Origin: Phreatobacter stygius
Lineage (GTDB): Bacteria; Pseudomonadota; Alphaproteobacteria; Rhizobiales; Phreatobacteraceae
Reading direction: 5' to 3'
Assembly: GCF_005144885.1 (NCBI RefSeq)
Contig: NZ_CP039690.1
Location: 186,001-250,000, forward strand
DNA length: 64,000 nt
A program made the translations under genes and the position numbers. This document shows, piece by piece, positions 24,472 through 33,088 of the stretch. How positions within the stretch are numbered: the stretch's first letter is position 1; each line of letters opens with the position of its first letter. The notes under the pieces are model-generated. The model had not been told where the DNA came from. It searched no databases and saw nothing but the letters and a program-made list of their open reading frames with translations.

Positions 24472-24490
24472 GACAAGAACCTGAGACAAG
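24461..24490. repeat. 13-bp tandem repeat across the dpaL stop codon
   Basis: The unit CAAGAACCTGAGA occurs at 24461-24473 and again at 24474-24486, followed by CAAG. The first copy includes the dpaL TGA stop. The second duplicates it in the spacer before the next gene. Likely replication slippage; no function seen. Confidence 0.9.
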
Positions 24491-24502
24491 GGGAGCCCGG
24501 CC

Positions 24503-25741
24503 ATGACAGCGCTGTCGATCGACGCGGAACGCCTGATCGGCCGGATCCGGGAGCTCGGCGAGATCGGTCGCGACGGTGACGGCAGGCTCACCCGGCTCGC
24601 CGGCTCCGACGCCGACAAGGCCGGCCGCGACCGGTTCGTCGCCTGGCTCAGGCAGGCCGGACTTGCGGTCGCAATCGACCGCGTCGGCAATATCTTCGGC
24701 ATCTGGGCCAGCACCGACAACGCCGACAAGAAGCCCATCCTGATCGGCTCGCATATCGACACCGTCATCGATGCCGGCATTTTTGACGGCTGCTACGGCG
24801 TGCTCTCCGGTCTCGCCGTGATCGAGGCGCTGCAGGCCGCCGGTTTTATCCCGGCCCGGCCGATCGCGGTCGCCGCCTTCACCAATGAGGAAGGCGTGCG
24901 TTACGCCCCTGACATGCTGGGCTCGCTGGTCCATGCCGGCGGGCTGTCGACCGAGGCGGCCTTGGCGATATCCGGCACCGATGGAACGCAGCTCGGCGCC
25001 GAACTCGCCCGCATCGGTTATGCCGGCGCGCAAGAGCCCGGCTTTCTCAAACCCCATGCCTATGTCGAGCTGCATATCGAGCAGGGCCCGGTGCTCGAGC
25101 GCGAGGGTTTGAGGATCGGCGCGGTGGAAAACCTGCAAGGGATCTCCTGGCAGCGTGTCACCATCGACGGCGAGGCCAATCATGCCGGCACGACGCCCAT
25201 GTCGATGCGCCGCGATGCCGGTCATGCCGCGGCGCGCGTCATCACCTTCCTGCGCGATGAGGCCCGGGGCTCGAACAGCCCGACGGTCGCGACCGTCGGC
25301 TGCATGCGCTTCGAGCCTGATGCCATCAACGTCATCCCGTCGCGCGCCGGTTTCACCGTCGACCTGCGCGATCCCGACGAACAGCGCCTCACGGCGGCGG
25401 AGGCGGCGCTCTCAGGCTATCTCGACGAGCTGGCCGCGGCCGAGCAGGTGACCATCACGGTCGAGCGGCTGGCGCGCTTCGCGCCCGTCGCCTTCGACCG
25501 GACCATTGTCGAACTGATCGAAGACGCCGCCAGGACGCACGGCCTCGCGGCGAGGCGCATGACCTCCGGCGCCGGCCACGACGCCCAGATGATCGCCCGC
25601 GTCGCGCCGTCGGCGATGATCTTCGTACCGAGCATCGGCGGCATCAGCCACAGCCCGCGCGAACGGACCAATGACGCCGACCTGATCGCCGGCGCCACTG
25701 TCCTGCTCGATGTGGTCGCCCGGCTGGCGGCCGCGGAATGA
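24503..25741 (+). CDS. M20-family amidase/N-carbamoyl-L-amino-acid hydrolase-like
   Basis: A 412-residue di-zinc amidohydrolase of the hydantoinase/carbamoylase group. Zn-site motifs are GSHIDTVIDAGIFDGCYGV (His, Asp), FTNEEGVRYAPDMLGS (Glu pair) and ELHIEQGPVLE (His); the lid/dimer domain contains NHAGTTPMSMRRDAGHAA and the final ligand is in SGAGHDAQMIA then SHSPRE. Such enzymes hydrolyse N-carbamoyl amino acids, ureidoglycolate-type or beta-ureido compounds. It is 31 nt downstream of dpaL in the same operon, suggesting it releases an amino acid that DpaL or a partner then degrades. Confidence 0.9.
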   Translation: MTALSIDAERLIGRIRELGEIGRDGDGRLTRLAGSDADKAGRDRFVAWLRQAGLAVAIDRVGNIFGIWASTDNADKKPILIGSHIDTVIDAGIFDGCYGVLSGLAVIEALQAAGFIPARPIAVAAFTNEEGVRYAPDMLGSLVHAGGLSTEAALAISGTDGTQLGAELARIGYAGAQEPGFLKPHAYVELHIEQGPVLEREGLRIGAVENLQGISWQRVTIDGEANHAGTTPMSMRRDAGHAAARVITFLRDEARGSNSPTVATVGCMRFEPDAINVIPSRAGFTVDLRDPDEQRLTAAEAALSGYLDELAAAEQVTITVERLARFAPVAFDRTIVELIEDAARTHGLAARRMTSGAGHDAQMIARVAPSAMIFVPSIGGISHSPRERTNDADLIAGATVLLDVVARLAAAE

Positions 25742-25813
25742 GCCTTGCTTGCCCGGACCGGGACGCCGCAGACTTGACCAGAGAACGATCCACCGAGGGG
25801 GAAATTCGGCTCC

Positions 25814-26587
25814 ATGACCATGAAGATCAACCTGAATGCCGATATCGCCGAGGGCTTCGGCGCCTATGATATCGGCAATGACGCGGAGCTCATGACGATC
25901 ATCAGGTCGGCCAATGTCGCTTGCGGCTTTCACGCCGGCGATGCCAATTCCATGCATCGGCTCGTCACCCTGGCGAAGACCGAAGCGGTCAGCATCGGCG
26001 TCCATTCAGGCTTCAACGATCTCTGGGGTTTCGGCCGCCGGAAGATCGACATGGATCCCAAGGACCTCGAATTGATGGTCGCCTACCAGATCGGCGCGTT
26101 GAAGGCGATGGCGCGTTATGCCGGCCTGGCCGTGACCCATCTGAAGCCGCACGGCGCGCTCAACAACATGGCGGCGGTGCGCGAGGACTATGCCCTGGCG
26201 ATCGGCCGGGCCATCCAGGTCGTCGATGCCGAGCTGATCTATGTCGCGCTCACCGGCTCGGAGATGGAGAAGGCGGCGCGCAAGCTCGGCCTGAAACTCG
26301 CCCGCGAAGGTTTCGCCGACCGGCAATATGAACAGGACGGCAACCTGACGCCGCGATCCATTCCGGGCTCGGTCTACGAGGACCCGGCGGTGGCGCTCGC
26401 CCAATGCCTGGCAATGGTCAGGGACGGCCATGTCGTGTCGCGCCAGGGCAGCCGTGTCGCGGTCGCGGCCGAGACGATCTGTGTTCACGGCGACGAGCCG
26501 ACCGCCGTGGCGCTGGCGCGCCACGTCCGACAAGGCCTGGAGGCGGCCGGCTGCCGCATCGTGACCATCCCGGAAATGCTGAACTGA
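25814..26587 (+). CDS. PxpA/YcsF (LamB) family 5-oxoprolinase subunit A-like protein
   Basis: A 257-residue LamB/YcsF protein: NLNADIAEGFGAYDIGNDAE, SANVACGFHAGDANSM, HLKPHGALNN and the final ICVHGDEP motif all match. In the usual subunit the loops read closer to HPGYPD and KPHGALYN; here VHSGFNDLWGFGRR and HGALNN differ, so this may be a paralogue with another cyclic-amide substrate. Canonical PxpA works with PxpB and PxpC to open 5-oxoproline with ATP, but neither partner gene occurs in the window. It lies third in the dpaL operon (72-nt gap). Confidence 0.88.
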   Translation: MTMKINLNADIAEGFGAYDIGNDAELMTIIRSANVACGFHAGDANSMHRLVTLAKTEAVSIGVHSGFNDLWGFGRRKIDMDPKDLELMVAYQIGALKAMARYAGLAVTHLKPHGALNNMAAVREDYALAIGRAIQVVDAELIYVALTGSEMEKAARKLGLKLAREGFADRQYEQDGNLTPRSIPGSVYEDPAVALAQCLAMVRDGHVVSRQGSRVAVAAETICVHGDEPTAVALARHVRQGLEAAGCRIVTIPEMLN

Positions 26588-26616
26588 CCCCTTCCCCGCG
26601 ACCGAGGACCCGACCC

Positions 26617-27609
26617 ATGGCAGCGACAAAAACCGTGCTTTCCGCTTTCGTCTGGTCCGCGGCGATCCTGCTCGCGGCAACCGGCATGGCCTTGGCGCAA
26701 TATCCCAACCGGCCGATCAGCATCATGGTCGGCTTTTCGGCCGGCGGCACGAGCGATGTCGCGGCGCGGATCCTGGCGGAACGCATGAGCCAGTCGCTGC
26801 GCACACCGGTCATCGTGGAAAACCGTCCGGGCGCCGGCGGTTCGGTCGCCGCCGCCGCGACGGCGCGGGCAACCCCCGACGGTTATGCCATCATGCTCTC
26901 CGATCCCGGCGCCTTCGCCATCAACCCCATCGCCTTCCCGCAGAACGCTCGCTACGATTCGCTGACCGATTTCGTGCCGATCGCCCTGGTCGGCCAGTCG
27001 CCGCTCGTGCTGGTGGTGCCGGCGAACCGGCCGTTCACCACCATCGCCGCGCTCAATGCCCATTTGCGCAGCCATGCCGGCACCGCCAATTACGCGTCGT
27101 CGGGCAATGCCGGCATCTCCCAGTTCGGCGCCGAACTCTATCTCAAGCGCGCCGGGGATCTCGCCGCGCTGCACATTCCCTATCGTGGCGGCGCCCCGAT
27201 GATGGAGGCGCTCTACAAGGGCGAGGTCGACTTCGGCGTGGCGGTGCTCGCCTCGGCGGTCGCGCTGATCGAAGGCGGCGCGGTGCGCGCGGTGGCGCTG
27301 GCAGCGCCCAGCGCCACCCCGGCGGTCGCCAATGTGCCGCTGCTCGAGCGTCTCGGCTTTCCGAACAGCACGATGACCTCCTGGGTCATCATGATCGGGC
27401 CGCGCGGCATGCCGCCCGACGTCGTCGCCCGCCTCAATGCGGCGATCAACGACGCGATCTCCGATCCGGGCGTCCGTCAGCGGCTGCTGAGCGCCGGCAT
27501 CGAGACCTATCCGCCGGCAACGCCCGCGGAGACCGGCGACTATCTCAAGGGCGAGGTCGAGCGTTATCGCGCCTACCAGACCGAGCTCGGCGATCGACTG
27601 ACCCGCTGA
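26617..27609 (+). CDS. Bug/TctC family periplasmic solute receptor
   Basis: A 330-residue Bug receptor with a signal peptide (residues ~1-27, hydrophobic AAILLAATGMALAQ) and the family start YPNRPISIMVGFSAGGTSDV, then VIVENRPGAGGSVAAA, TANYASSGNAGISQFG and IPYRGGAPMMEAL. Bug proteins bind small carboxylates or amides in the periplasm and feed TctAB transporters or sensors. No TctA/B permease is in the window. Its place between PxpA-like and M20D genes implies binding of the operon's substrate. ATG 26617 is the only start giving a signal peptide. Confidence 0.92.
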   Translation: MAATKTVLSAFVWSAAILLAATGMALAQYPNRPISIMVGFSAGGTSDVAARILAERMSQSLRTPVIVENRPGAGGSVAAAATARATPDGYAIMLSDPGAFAINPIAFPQNARYDSLTDFVPIALVGQSPLVLVVPANRPFTTIAALNAHLRSHAGTANYASSGNAGISQFGAELYLKRAGDLAALHIPYRGGAPMMEALYKGEVDFGVAVLASAVALIEGGAVRAVALAAPSATPAVANVPLLERLGFPNSTMTSWVIMIGPRGMPPDVVARLNAAINDAISDPGVRQRLLSAGIETYPPATPAETGDYLKGEVERYRAYQTELGDRLTR

Positions 27610-27651
27610 CGCATCGGCGGCCGGCGGCGAACCGAAGGGAGTGACTGACCT

Positions 27652-28815
27652 ATGGCGACCTTGGACCTCGGCCTGCTCGAACGCGACATGACGGCCTGGC
27701 GGCGCGACCTGCACGCCCATCCGGAGTTTGGCTTCGAGGAAAAACGCACCGCGGCCTTTGTCGCCGCCAAGCTCCGGGACTTCGGCCTCGACGCGGTGAC
27801 CGAGGGCGTCGGCGGCACCGGCGTGGTCGGCACGCTGAAACGCGGGACGGGCAACCGGGCAATCGCGCTGCGCGCCGACATGGACGCCCTGCGCATCGCC
27901 GAACAGGGAGGCCTGGCCTATCGCTCGCAGGTGGCCGGCACGATGCACGCCTGCGGCCATGACGGTCACACCGCCATGCTGCTCGGCGCCGCCTGGATGC
28001 TGGCCGCCGATGGCGGCTTCGACGGCACCGTGCATTTCGTCTTCCAGCCCGCCGAGGAATGGGGCAAGGGCGCGCTCGCCATGCTGGCCGACGGGCTGAT
28101 GGAGCGTTTTCCCTTCGACGAGATCTATGGCCTGCACAATATGCCCGGGCTGCCGGTCGGGCATTTCCAGACCCGCGCCGGGCCGATCATGTCGGCCGAG
28201 GACAATTTCGAGATCGTCCTGACCGGCGTCGGCGGCCACGCCGCCCGGCCGCATCATGGCAACGAGGTGCTGGTCGCCGCCTGCGCGCTGGTCACCAGCC
28301 TGCAGACCATCGTCTCGCGCCGCCTGAGCCCGACCGATATCGGCGTCGTCTCGGTCACCGAGCTGATCACCGACGGCACCCGCAACGCCTTGCCGGGGCT
28401 GGCGCGCATCCTGGGCGATGCGCGCAGTTTCCACCCCGAAATCAGCGCCGAGATCGAAAAGCAGATGCGTGTCATCGCCGCCGGAACGGCGCTTGGCTAC
28501 AACGTCGCGGCCGCGGTGACCTATACCCGCGAATTCGTGCCGCTGTTGAACGACGCGGCCCTGGCGGAGGCGGCCTTCGCGGCCGCCCGGACGGTGTTCG
28601 AAGCCGGCCATGTCAGCACCGCCGGCGAGCCGATGACCGGCTCGGAGGATTTCGCCCGCTTCCTCGACCACGTGCCCGGCTGCTTCGTCTTGGTCGGCAA
28701 TGGCGAACGGTCCGCGCCGCTGCACAATCCGGGTTACGATTTCAACGACGCCGGCCTGCTCCACGGCGCCCGCTTTCACGCGGCGATCGCGCGGCAGCGG
28801 TTGGCGCCGACCTGA
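27652..28815 (+). CDS. M20D family amidohydrolase (hippurate/N-acyl-amino-acid hydrolase type)
   Basis: A 387-residue metallo-amidohydrolase: RDLHAHPEFGFEE, RADMDALRI, the metal-binding HACGHDGHTAMLLGAA, FQPAEEWGKGA and the C-terminal GSEDFARFLDHVPGCF are the M20D signature. These enzymes remove N-acyl groups from amino acids (hippurate hydrolase, IAA-amino-acid hydrolase, N-acetyldiaminopimelate deacetylase). Last gene of the dpaL operon (42-nt gap after the receptor). With the M20 carbamoylase, it gives the operon two different deacylating steps. Confidence 0.92.
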   Translation: MATLDLGLLERDMTAWRRDLHAHPEFGFEEKRTAAFVAAKLRDFGLDAVTEGVGGTGVVGTLKRGTGNRAIALRADMDALRIAEQGGLAYRSQVAGTMHACGHDGHTAMLLGAAWMLAADGGFDGTVHFVFQPAEEWGKGALAMLADGLMERFPFDEIYGLHNMPGLPVGHFQTRAGPIMSAEDNFEIVLTGVGGHAARPHHGNEVLVAACALVTSLQTIVSRRLSPTDIGVVSVTELITDGTRNALPGLARILGDARSFHPEISAEIEKQMRVIAAGTALGYNVAAAVTYTREFVPLLNDAALAEAAFAAARTVFEAGHVSTAGEPMTGSEDFARFLDHVPGCFVLVGNGERSAPLHNPGYDFNDAGLLHGARFHAAIARQRLAPT

Positions 28816-28849
28816 TCGTCTCAAGGCGTCATTTGGGGCTCCGGCGCCG

Positions 28850-29212
28850 TCAGCCGTTGGCGACCAGGAGGTCGATCAGGCCCGGAAACCGCGCGTCGAG
28901 CTCCGCGCGCCTGAGCCGGGTGGTCTTGCGGTTGCCGAGGTCGGTCTGAAAGATCAGGCCCGCCTCGCGCAAGACGCGGAAATGGTGGGTGCGCGTCGCC
29001 TTGGTGACCGGCAGGCCGAAGGAACCGCAGGCGCGTTCGCTGCCCGGCGGCTCGGCCGCCAGCAGCCGCACGATCCCCCGCCTGAGCGGATCGGCCAGCG
29101 CCGAGAAGATCGTGCCGAGCTGCATTTCCTCGGCTGAGGGGTGCCCTTCCGGGTCAGGCATGTCGGTTTCCGCCAAAGGTACGACTTGCATCGTACCTCG
29201 ATCCAGGCTCAT
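28850..29212 (-). CDS. ArsR-type winged-helix transcriptional regulator
   Basis: A 120-residue HTH protein: GTIFSALADPLRRGIVRLLA, then VTKATRTHHFRVLREAGLIF and a beta-wing (TDLGNRKTTRLRR), the ArsR layout. No metal-binding Cys pair of the ELCVC type is present. A single C-G pair (ERACGSFG) is all that appears, so it may sense redox or organic ligands. The true start may be M8 or M18 since the first residues precede the fold. It is divergent from the quinone oxidoreductase (102 bp), its probable target. Confidence 0.9.
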   Translation of the reverse strand: MSLDRGTMQVVPLAETDMPDPEGHPSAEEMQLGTIFSALADPLRRGIVRLLAAEPPGSERACGSFGLPVTKATRTHHFRVLREAGLIFQTDLGNRKTTRLRRAELDARFPGLIDLLVANG

Positions 29213-29314
29213 ATGCAGGTACGACTGGTGACATACCTAACCTGATTTCCCCACGATGGCCATGGCCTCGATCGCCGGCGGTGGCGAGGCTCGGATGACA
29301 CGAAGGACGCGACC

Positions 29315-30295
29315 ATGACCAAGGCGAGAGCCGTCCAGCTCACGGAATTCGGCGCGGCCGAGGTGATGCAAGTCGCGACATCGGACCTCGCGGTCCCGGG
29401 CCCTGGCGAGGCGCAGCTCCGCCAGACGGCAATCGGCTTCAACTATATCGACGTCTATCAGCGCAGCGGCGTCTATCCGCTGCCGTTGCCGACCGGTCTC
29501 GGCTTCGAGGCCGCCGGCACCGTCGAGGCGATCGGGCCGGGCGTCGCCTCGGTCAAGGTCGGCGACCGGGTCGCCTATATGAATGCCGGCGTCGGAGCCT
29601 ATGCCGACAGGCGCAACGTGCCGGCCGACAAGCTGGTGGTGCTGCCATCGGAGATCAGCGACGAGGCCGCGGCAACCCTGCTGTTCAAGGGCATGACGGC
29701 GCAATATCTCATCCGCAGGACCCACCCGGTCCAGGCTGGCGAACTCATCCTGGTGCATTCGGCGGCGGGCGGCGTCGGCCAGATCCTCACCCGCTGGGCC
29801 AAGGCGCTCGGCGCCACCGTGGTCGGAACCGCCGGCTCGGCCGCCAAATGTGCGGTCGCCCGGCAAGCCGGCTGCGACATCGCCATCGACTATTCCCGCG
29901 ACGACTGGGTCGAGGCCTTGCTGGCGGCGACCGGCGGGCGCAAGGCGCGTGTCGTCTATGACGCGGTCGGCAAGGACACGCTGTTGAAATCGCTCGATTG
30001 CACGGCGCCCTTCGGCCTGGTGGTCTCCTATGGCGCCGCCTCCGGCCCGGCGCCGGCGATCAGCCCCGATCTGCTCAACAAGAAGGGCTGCCTGTTCCTG
30101 ACCCGCCCCTCGGTCTTCCCGCACAATGCCGACCCCGCGACCTTCCGCGCCAATGCCGCCGACCTGTTCGCCGCGATCGTCGCCGGCAAGGTCAAGATCG
30201 ATATCGGCGCACGCTTCGGGCTCGACGACATCGCGAAAGCCCATCAGGCGGCCGAAAGCCGGGCCACGACGGGCGCGATCCTGATCACGCCCTGA
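29315..30295 (+). CDS. NADPH:quinone reductase (QOR), zeta-crystallin family
   Basis: A 326-residue MDR-superfamily enzyme without structural or catalytic zinc ligands. The N-terminal substrate region has QTAIGFNYIDVYQRSGVYPL (the QOR1 motif) and the cofactor motif HSAAGGVGQILTRWAKALGA. The C-terminal half has PSVFPHNADPATFRANAADL then HQAAESRATTGAILI, typical of E. coli QorA-like enzymes. It reduces quinones one electron at a time using NADPH. Divergent from an ArsR-type regulator that likely represses it. Confidence 0.94.
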   Translation: MTKARAVQLTEFGAAEVMQVATSDLAVPGPGEAQLRQTAIGFNYIDVYQRSGVYPLPLPTGLGFEAAGTVEAIGPGVASVKVGDRVAYMNAGVGAYADRRNVPADKLVVLPSEISDEAAATLLFKGMTAQYLIRRTHPVQAGELILVHSAAGGVGQILTRWAKALGATVVGTAGSAAKCAVARQAGCDIAIDYSRDDWVEALLAATGGRKARVVYDAVGKDTLLKSLDCTAPFGLVVSYGAASGPAPAISPDLLNKKGCLFLTRPSVFPHNADPATFRANAADLFAAIVAGKVKIDIGARFGLDDIAKAHQAAESRATTGAILITP

Positions 30296-30317
30296 GGCCC
30301 GAGCTGCGAGCCGCCCC

Positions 30318-31007
30318 CTATCCCGCCCGCAACGCCTTCTGAATGTTGCGGCCGGTGCGCTCGATATGGTCGCGCAGCAGCCGGGTCGCGTCGCCGGCGC
30401 GGCGCGCGATCATCGCTTCCGCGATCGCCTCGTGCTCGGCCGGCACGTTACGGTCCGGTTCGTGGCTCTTCAGGAAGATCCGCCGATAGCGGTCGCTCTG
30501 GTCATGCAGTGTCTGGCAGAACTGGCCGAGCAGCGGCATGCGCGCGGCGGCGATCAGTTCGGCATGGAAGGCCCGGTGGGCGACCTCCCATTGCTCCTGC
30601 TCCTCGGCTGAGCGCACACCGCGCTTGCAGCGATTGAGCTGGTGCAGGGTCGAAAGAATCCGGCCTTCCCAGGCGGTGTCGCCGTGCAGGATGGCTTCTT
30701 TCGCCGCCAGGCATTCGAACTCGACGCGCAGGCGGATCACCTCGGCGAGATTGTCCAGCGACACCGGCGCGACGCGGTAGCCGCGCTGGTCCTCGATCGC
30801 CACCAGGCCCTCGCTCTCCAGCCGGCACAGCGCCTCGCGCAACGGGCTGAGGCTGACACCATAGGCCGCGCGCATGCGGTCGAGCACCAGCTTGGTTCCC
30901 GGCATCAGGTCGCCGCGCATGATCGCGGCGCGCAGCCGCGCCACCAGGCTCGACGACAAGGTCGTCGCGCCGGTTTCGCTGGCGTCGAGCAGGCGGCTAT
31001 CGATCAT
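30318..31007 (-). CDS. GntR family (FCD) transcriptional regulator
   Basis: A 229-residue FadR-C-domain GntR regulator: winged HTH RLRAAIMRGDLMPGTKLVLD, YGVSLSPLREALCRLESEGL, then the all-helical FCD domain with metal-binding pattern (Asp/His in EVIRLRVEFECLAAKEAIL and AHRAFHAELI). The start at 31007 follows GATGAGG and lies 4 nt after the lactonase stop, so the two form one transcript. Two 5-bp-arm palindromes in the divergent promoter region (32045-32073) are its probable operators. Ligand is probably an intermediate of the adjacent ring-cleavage pathway. Confidence 0.93.
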   Translation of the reverse strand: MIDSRLLDASETGATTLSSSLVARLRAAIMRGDLMPGTKLVLDRMRAAYGVSLSPLREALCRLESEGLVAIEDQRGYRVAPVSLDNLAEVIRLRVEFECLAAKEAILHGDTAWEGRILSTLHQLNRCKRGVRSAEEQEQWEVAHRAFHAELIAAARMPLLGQFCQTLHDQSDRYRRIFLKSHEPDRNVPAEHEAIAEAMIARRAGDATRLLRDHIERTGRNIQKALRAG

Positions 31008-31011
31008 GGCC

Positions 31012-31917
31012 TCATCGCGGGCTGGTCCCGAATCCATAGAGTTCGGCGGGATTATCCACCAGGACGCGCTGCCGTGTCGCCTGATCCGGCAGCCAGAGCG
31101 GCACGAGATCGACGAGGTCGCCGTCATTGGGCATCGGCACCGGGCAGATCGGATGCGGCCAGTTGCTGCCCCACACCAGCCGGTCCGGCCGGTGGGCGAC
31201 CACCCGTTCGATCATCGGCAGCATGTCGCGATGCGGATAGGGTTCGGCGGAGAGCCGGTAGAGGCTGGCGAGCTTGACCCAGCCGCGGCCGGTGTCGAGG
31301 AGGCGCATCAGCGCGGTGAAGGCCGGCGACGCAATGCCCTCGGCGGCGCTGATGCGCGCCATGTGGTCGAGCATGAAGCGGCTTCGCACCTTCATCAGCC
31401 GGGGCGCGACGTCGCGCAGTTCCTCGGCGCGGTGGAAATGCAGCACCAGATGCCAGCCGAGATCGAAGGTCTCGTCGGAAAGCCGTTCGAGGTGATCGAA
31501 CGAAGCGCCGCCGCTGACCACCGTCGACATGCGGGCGCCGCGCATGCCCAGACGGTGCATGTCTTCGAGTTCGCCGCGCGGCAGGCCGGAGGGGATCACC
31601 GCGACACCGCGCAAGCGATCCGGCCTGCGGGCAAGCGCTGCCAGGGTCACCCGGTTGTCGGTGCCATGCGCCCCGCCATGCACGATGACCGCGCGGTCGA
31701 TGCCGAGCGTCCGATGCAGCCGTTCGAGATCCTCGAAGGTGCAGTCCTCCGGCGTGTAGCTGCGCTCGGGGCTGAACGGAAACTCGGCTTGCGGGCCGAA
31801 AACATGGACATGGCAATCGCAGGTGCCGGGCGGCATGGCGAAGACCGGCCGCCGGGTCGCCCGGTCGGGCCCGGCATAGCCGTCGTTTGGACGTTGCGCG
31901 CCTGTCTCTGCGGTCAT
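31012..31917 (-). CDS. Amidohydrolase, 2-pyrone-4,6-dicarboxylate lactonase (LigI)-like
   Basis: A 301-residue metal-independent amidohydrolase-fold hydrolase: N-terminal CDCHVHVFGPQAEFPFSPE, central HLVLHFHRAEEL and SRFMLDHMARISAAEG, and C-terminal VWGSNWPHP with catalytic Asp replaced in the usual LigI way. LigI hydrolyses 2-pyrone-4,6-dicarboxylate in lignin-derived aromatic catabolism; other members open lactones of sugars. Start ATG 31917 matches the family length; an upstream in-frame extension is not supported. It is cotranscribed with the GntR regulator and divergent from the Bug receptor. Confidence 0.85.
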   Translation of the reverse strand: MTAETGAQRPNDGYAGPDRATRRPVFAMPPGTCDCHVHVFGPQAEFPFSPERSYTPEDCTFEDLERLHRTLGIDRAVIVHGGAHGTDNRVTLAALARRPDRLRGVAVIPSGLPRGELEDMHRLGMRGARMSTVVSGGASFDHLERLSDETFDLGWHLVLHFHRAEELRDVAPRLMKVRSRFMLDHMARISAAEGIASPAFTALMRLLDTGRGWVKLASLYRLSAEPYPHRDMLPMIERVVAHRPDRLVWGSNWPHPICPVPMPNDGDLVDLVPLWLPDQATRQRVLVDNPAELYGFGTSPR

Positions 31918-32044
31918 GTCTCGTTTGCTCGTCACCTTGTTGTCGCGCGTCGCGGCCCGGCCGGTCCAGCGCGGCTCGCCTCGCCATGCCGGCCAGATGT
32001 GCTGCCGCCGATTTGACGCGAGCGTCCGAACGTGTAACAGAAAA

Positions 32045-32073
32045 ATCGATGATTTCAAAATAATCGATGATTA
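32045..32073. promoter_or_regulatory. Paired palindromic operator candidates for the GntR regulator
   Basis: The 10-mer ATCGATGATT occurs twice 18 bp apart (32045-32054 and 32063-32072). Each copy sits in an inverted repeat with 3-bp centre: AAATC-GAT-GATTT and TAATC-GAT-GATTA. FCD-type GntR proteins bind short palindromes of this kind. The pair lies just before the receptor Shine-Dalgarno (AAAGGAG at about 32074), so binding would block the receptor and downstream genes. Confidence 0.6.
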
Positions 32074-32084
32074 AAGGAGACAAC

Positions 32085-33056
32085 ATGCTGCGCCGGGTTC
32101 TCTTAGGCCTGACGGCTTTCGCGATGATGGGTCTGGCCGCCGGACCGGCCGCCGCCGCCTTCCCGGACCGGGCGGTCAGGATCATCGTTCCCTTCCCGGC
32201 CGGCGGCTCGAACGACGTCATCGCCCGCCTCATCGGGCAACGCCTGTCGGAGATCTGGAAACAGCCCGTGGTCATCGAGAACCGCCCGGGCGCCGGTGGC
32301 AATATCGGCACCGAGGCGGTCGTCCGCGCCGATCCCGACGGCTATACCTTGCTGGTCACTGCGCCCGGTCCGCTGGTCATCAACCCCGCGCTTTATGCCA
32401 ATCTGGCGTTCAAGCCGCTCGACGACCTGGCGCCGGTGGCGCTGGTCGCCAATGTGCCGATCGTCCTGGCGGTCAATCCGCAGGTTGGCGCGACCACGGT
32501 CGCCGAGCTGATCGCACTCGCCAAGGCCCAGCCGGGCAAGCTTTTGTTCGGCTCGTCGGGCAATGGCACGACCAACCATCTCGCCGGCGAACTCTTGAAG
32601 ACGCTGGCCGGCATCAACATTGCCCACGTGCCCTATCGTGGCGCCGCGCCGGCGATGAGCGACCTCATTGCCGGGCATATTCCGATCCTGTTCGACAACT
32701 TGCCGGCGGTCAGGCCGCAGGTTGCCGGCGGCAAGATTCGTGCGCTGGCGGTGGCCGGCGCCGCCCGCTCGCCGCTCTACCCGGAACTGCCGACCATGAT
32801 CGAGGCCGGTGTCGCCGGTTTCGATGCTTCCGCCTGGTTCGGCCTGTCGGCGCCGGCCAAGACGCCGCCCGAGGTGATGAAGGTACTGGTCGATACCGTC
32901 ACCACGATCCTGCGCGAGCCGGAAACCGTGGCGAAATTCGCCGAACTCGGCGCCGAGCCGGGCGCGCTGTTCGGCGCGGCCTTTGGCGAATACCTCAGGA
33001 CCGAGACCACCAAATGGGCCGGCATCGTCCGCTCGGCCGCCGTCAAGGTCGACTGA
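32085..33056 (+). CDS. Bug/TctC family periplasmic solute receptor
   Basis: A 323-residue Bug receptor: signal peptide MLRRVLLGLTAFAMMGLAAG ending AAAA|F, then FPDRAVRIIVPFPAGGSNDV, VVIENRPGAGGNIGTEAV, KLLFGSSGNGTTNHLAGEL and VPYRGAAPAMSDLI. ATG 32085 is preferred over ATG 32067 because the AAAGGAG Shine-Dalgarno lies between them at correct spacing to 32085. It leads a three-gene unit with a CMD-like and an HpaH-like enzyme, opposite the lactonase, and probably captures an aromatic or dicarboxylate substrate. A second, different Bug receptor is at 26617. Confidence 0.93.
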   Translation: MLRRVLLGLTAFAMMGLAAGPAAAAFPDRAVRIIVPFPAGGSNDVIARLIGQRLSEIWKQPVVIENRPGAGGNIGTEAVVRADPDGYTLLVTAPGPLVINPALYANLAFKPLDDLAPVALVANVPIVLAVNPQVGATTVAELIALAKAQPGKLLFGSSGNGTTNHLAGELLKTLAGINIAHVPYRGAAPAMSDLIAGHIPILFDNLPAVRPQVAGGKIRALAVAGAARSPLYPELPTMIEAGVAGFDASAWFGLSAPAKTPPEVMKVLVDTVTTILREPETVAKFAELGAEPGALFGAAFGEYLRTETTKWAGIVRSAAVKVD

Positions 33057-33088
33057 AGCCCCTCGCCTCAACCGAAACGGGAGACGAC

